Part shown: positions 50,749 through 51,016 of the stretch, piece after piece
Position numbering within the stretch: the stretch's first letter is position 1
Layout: each line of letters begins with the position of its first letter
Source of the DNA: Planctomycetota bacterium
GTDB taxonomy: Bacteria; Planctomycetota; B15-G4
Direction of reading: 5' to 3'
NCBI GenBank assembly: GCA_029245865.1
Contig: JAQWOM010000018.1
Span: 1 to 51,016 of the forward strand
Length of the DNA: 51,016 bases
The notes under the pieces: model-generated
Told to the model about the DNA's origin: nothing
What the model saw: only the letters and a program-made list of their open reading frames with translations
The model's database searches: none
Made by a program: the position numbers and the translations under genes

Positions 50749-51016
50749 CTAAGGCTGGTGTTCAGGCGTGGCTTGCTGTGCGGGTCGATTGGGGGGACGC
50801 GCTCTCTGGGAGGTGACGTCTTGGTAGGCCTTCAACATTTTGCGTGCCGCCTGTTCCCAGGTGAACTCGGTGTGGATGCGTTCGCGAAGTGAGTTCGAGG
50901 GGGGCTCCTCGAGAGCTTCGAGTACAGCACGGCGTATCGATGCCGGATTGTCCGGCTGGCAGTAACGAGCGTGCTGGCCGAGATACTCGACCGTGCAGCC
51001 TCCCTCCGTGGCAACC
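50749..51016 (-). CDS. GT4-family glycosyltransferase, C-terminal fragment
   Basis: The minus strand is open from the right edge to a TAG at 50751-50749 (88 codons seen). The first visible residues VATEGGCTVEYLGQHARYCQPDNPASIRRAVLEAL match the end of GT4 glycosyltransferases, in which a retained loop (YCxPxDxxxL) and the helix of the last alpha unit are recognisable. A Pro/Arg/Gln-rich tail follows. The gene enters from beyond the window. It converges with the ABC ATPase gene, with 88 bases between them. Confidence 0.7.
   Translation of the reverse strand, partial: VATEGGCTVEYLGQHARYCQPDNPASIRRAVLEALEEPPSNSLRERIHTEFTWEQAARKMLKAYQDVTSQRARPPNRPAQQATPEHQP

Noticed and set aside
1..51016. tRNA, rRNA, CRISPR arrays, insertion sequences and phage or plasmid markers.
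   Set aside because: None was recognised on either strand; gaps were scanned for tRNA T-loop motifs and direct repeats without a convincing hit.

Overview
The window is a dense stretch of chromosome from an apparently aerobic, Gram-negative bacterium. Signal peptides, a lipobox protein, a Wzm/Wzt-type exporter and a full 14-subunit complex I all point that way. GC content looks high (about 60 percent by eye) over most of it and is visibly lower across roughly 40.8-46.9 kb. The gene content (ISC iron-sulfur assembly with HscA/HscB, an antiquitin-like aldehyde dehydrogenase, Lar nickel-pincer cofactor genes, a probable selenoprotein) would fit a deltaproteobacterial or Myxococcota-like lineage. 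That placement is inference and was not tested. No rRNA, tRNA, CRISPR array or insertion sequence was seen.

Layout. 1-6.6 kb, minus strand: an ISC operon read in the order Rrf2 regulator, iscS, iscU, iscA, hscB, hscA, iscX, then a small acyl-CoA thioesterase and the N-terminal half of a secreted M61 peptidase that leaves the window. No ferredoxin gene is present. 6.9-7.4 kb, plus strand: a short molybdopterin-oxidoreductase-like protein divergent from the ISC operon. 7.4-13.4 kb, minus strand: an aldehyde dehydrogenase, then larB-larC-larE and a secreted DPR-repeat protein with overlapping ends, then an ArsC-like thioredoxin-fold protein whose frame runs through one UGA in a U-x-x-C motif (probable selenoprotein). 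13.4-13.9 kb: a 481-base gap holding a compact three-way-junction RNA, the most striking non-coding signal seen here, just ahead of a response regulator and histidine kinase. 15.8-24 kb: a ZIP metal transporter, a single-domain Hpt protein, an AI-2E/PerM-type permease, an NCS2-type permease, a secreted NHL beta-propeller protein, FdhD and a sulfatase-like lipoprotein without the formylglycine cysteine.

24.2-37.5 kb: a complete nuoA-N operon in canonical order with tight overlaps. NuoG is unusually short (489 residues) but keeps the cysteines of four clusters, including N7. 37.6-51 kb: cell-surface glycan genes. These are a GT4-GT2 fusion glycosyltransferase with an N-terminal coiled coil, a sulfotransferase-like protein, a methyltransferase, an APH-like kinase, a large polytopic membrane protein, a GT4, a polyprenol-phosphate GT2 with a DUF2304 partner, another methyltransferase, an ABC-2 permease and ATPase, and the tail of a further GT4.

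The clearest candidates for something undescribed are the structured RNA at 13666-13792 and the UGA-containing ArsC-like gene at 7431-7781. FdhD (a formate dehydrogenase maturation factor, and formate dehydrogenases are often selenoproteins) is circumstantial support for selenium use.
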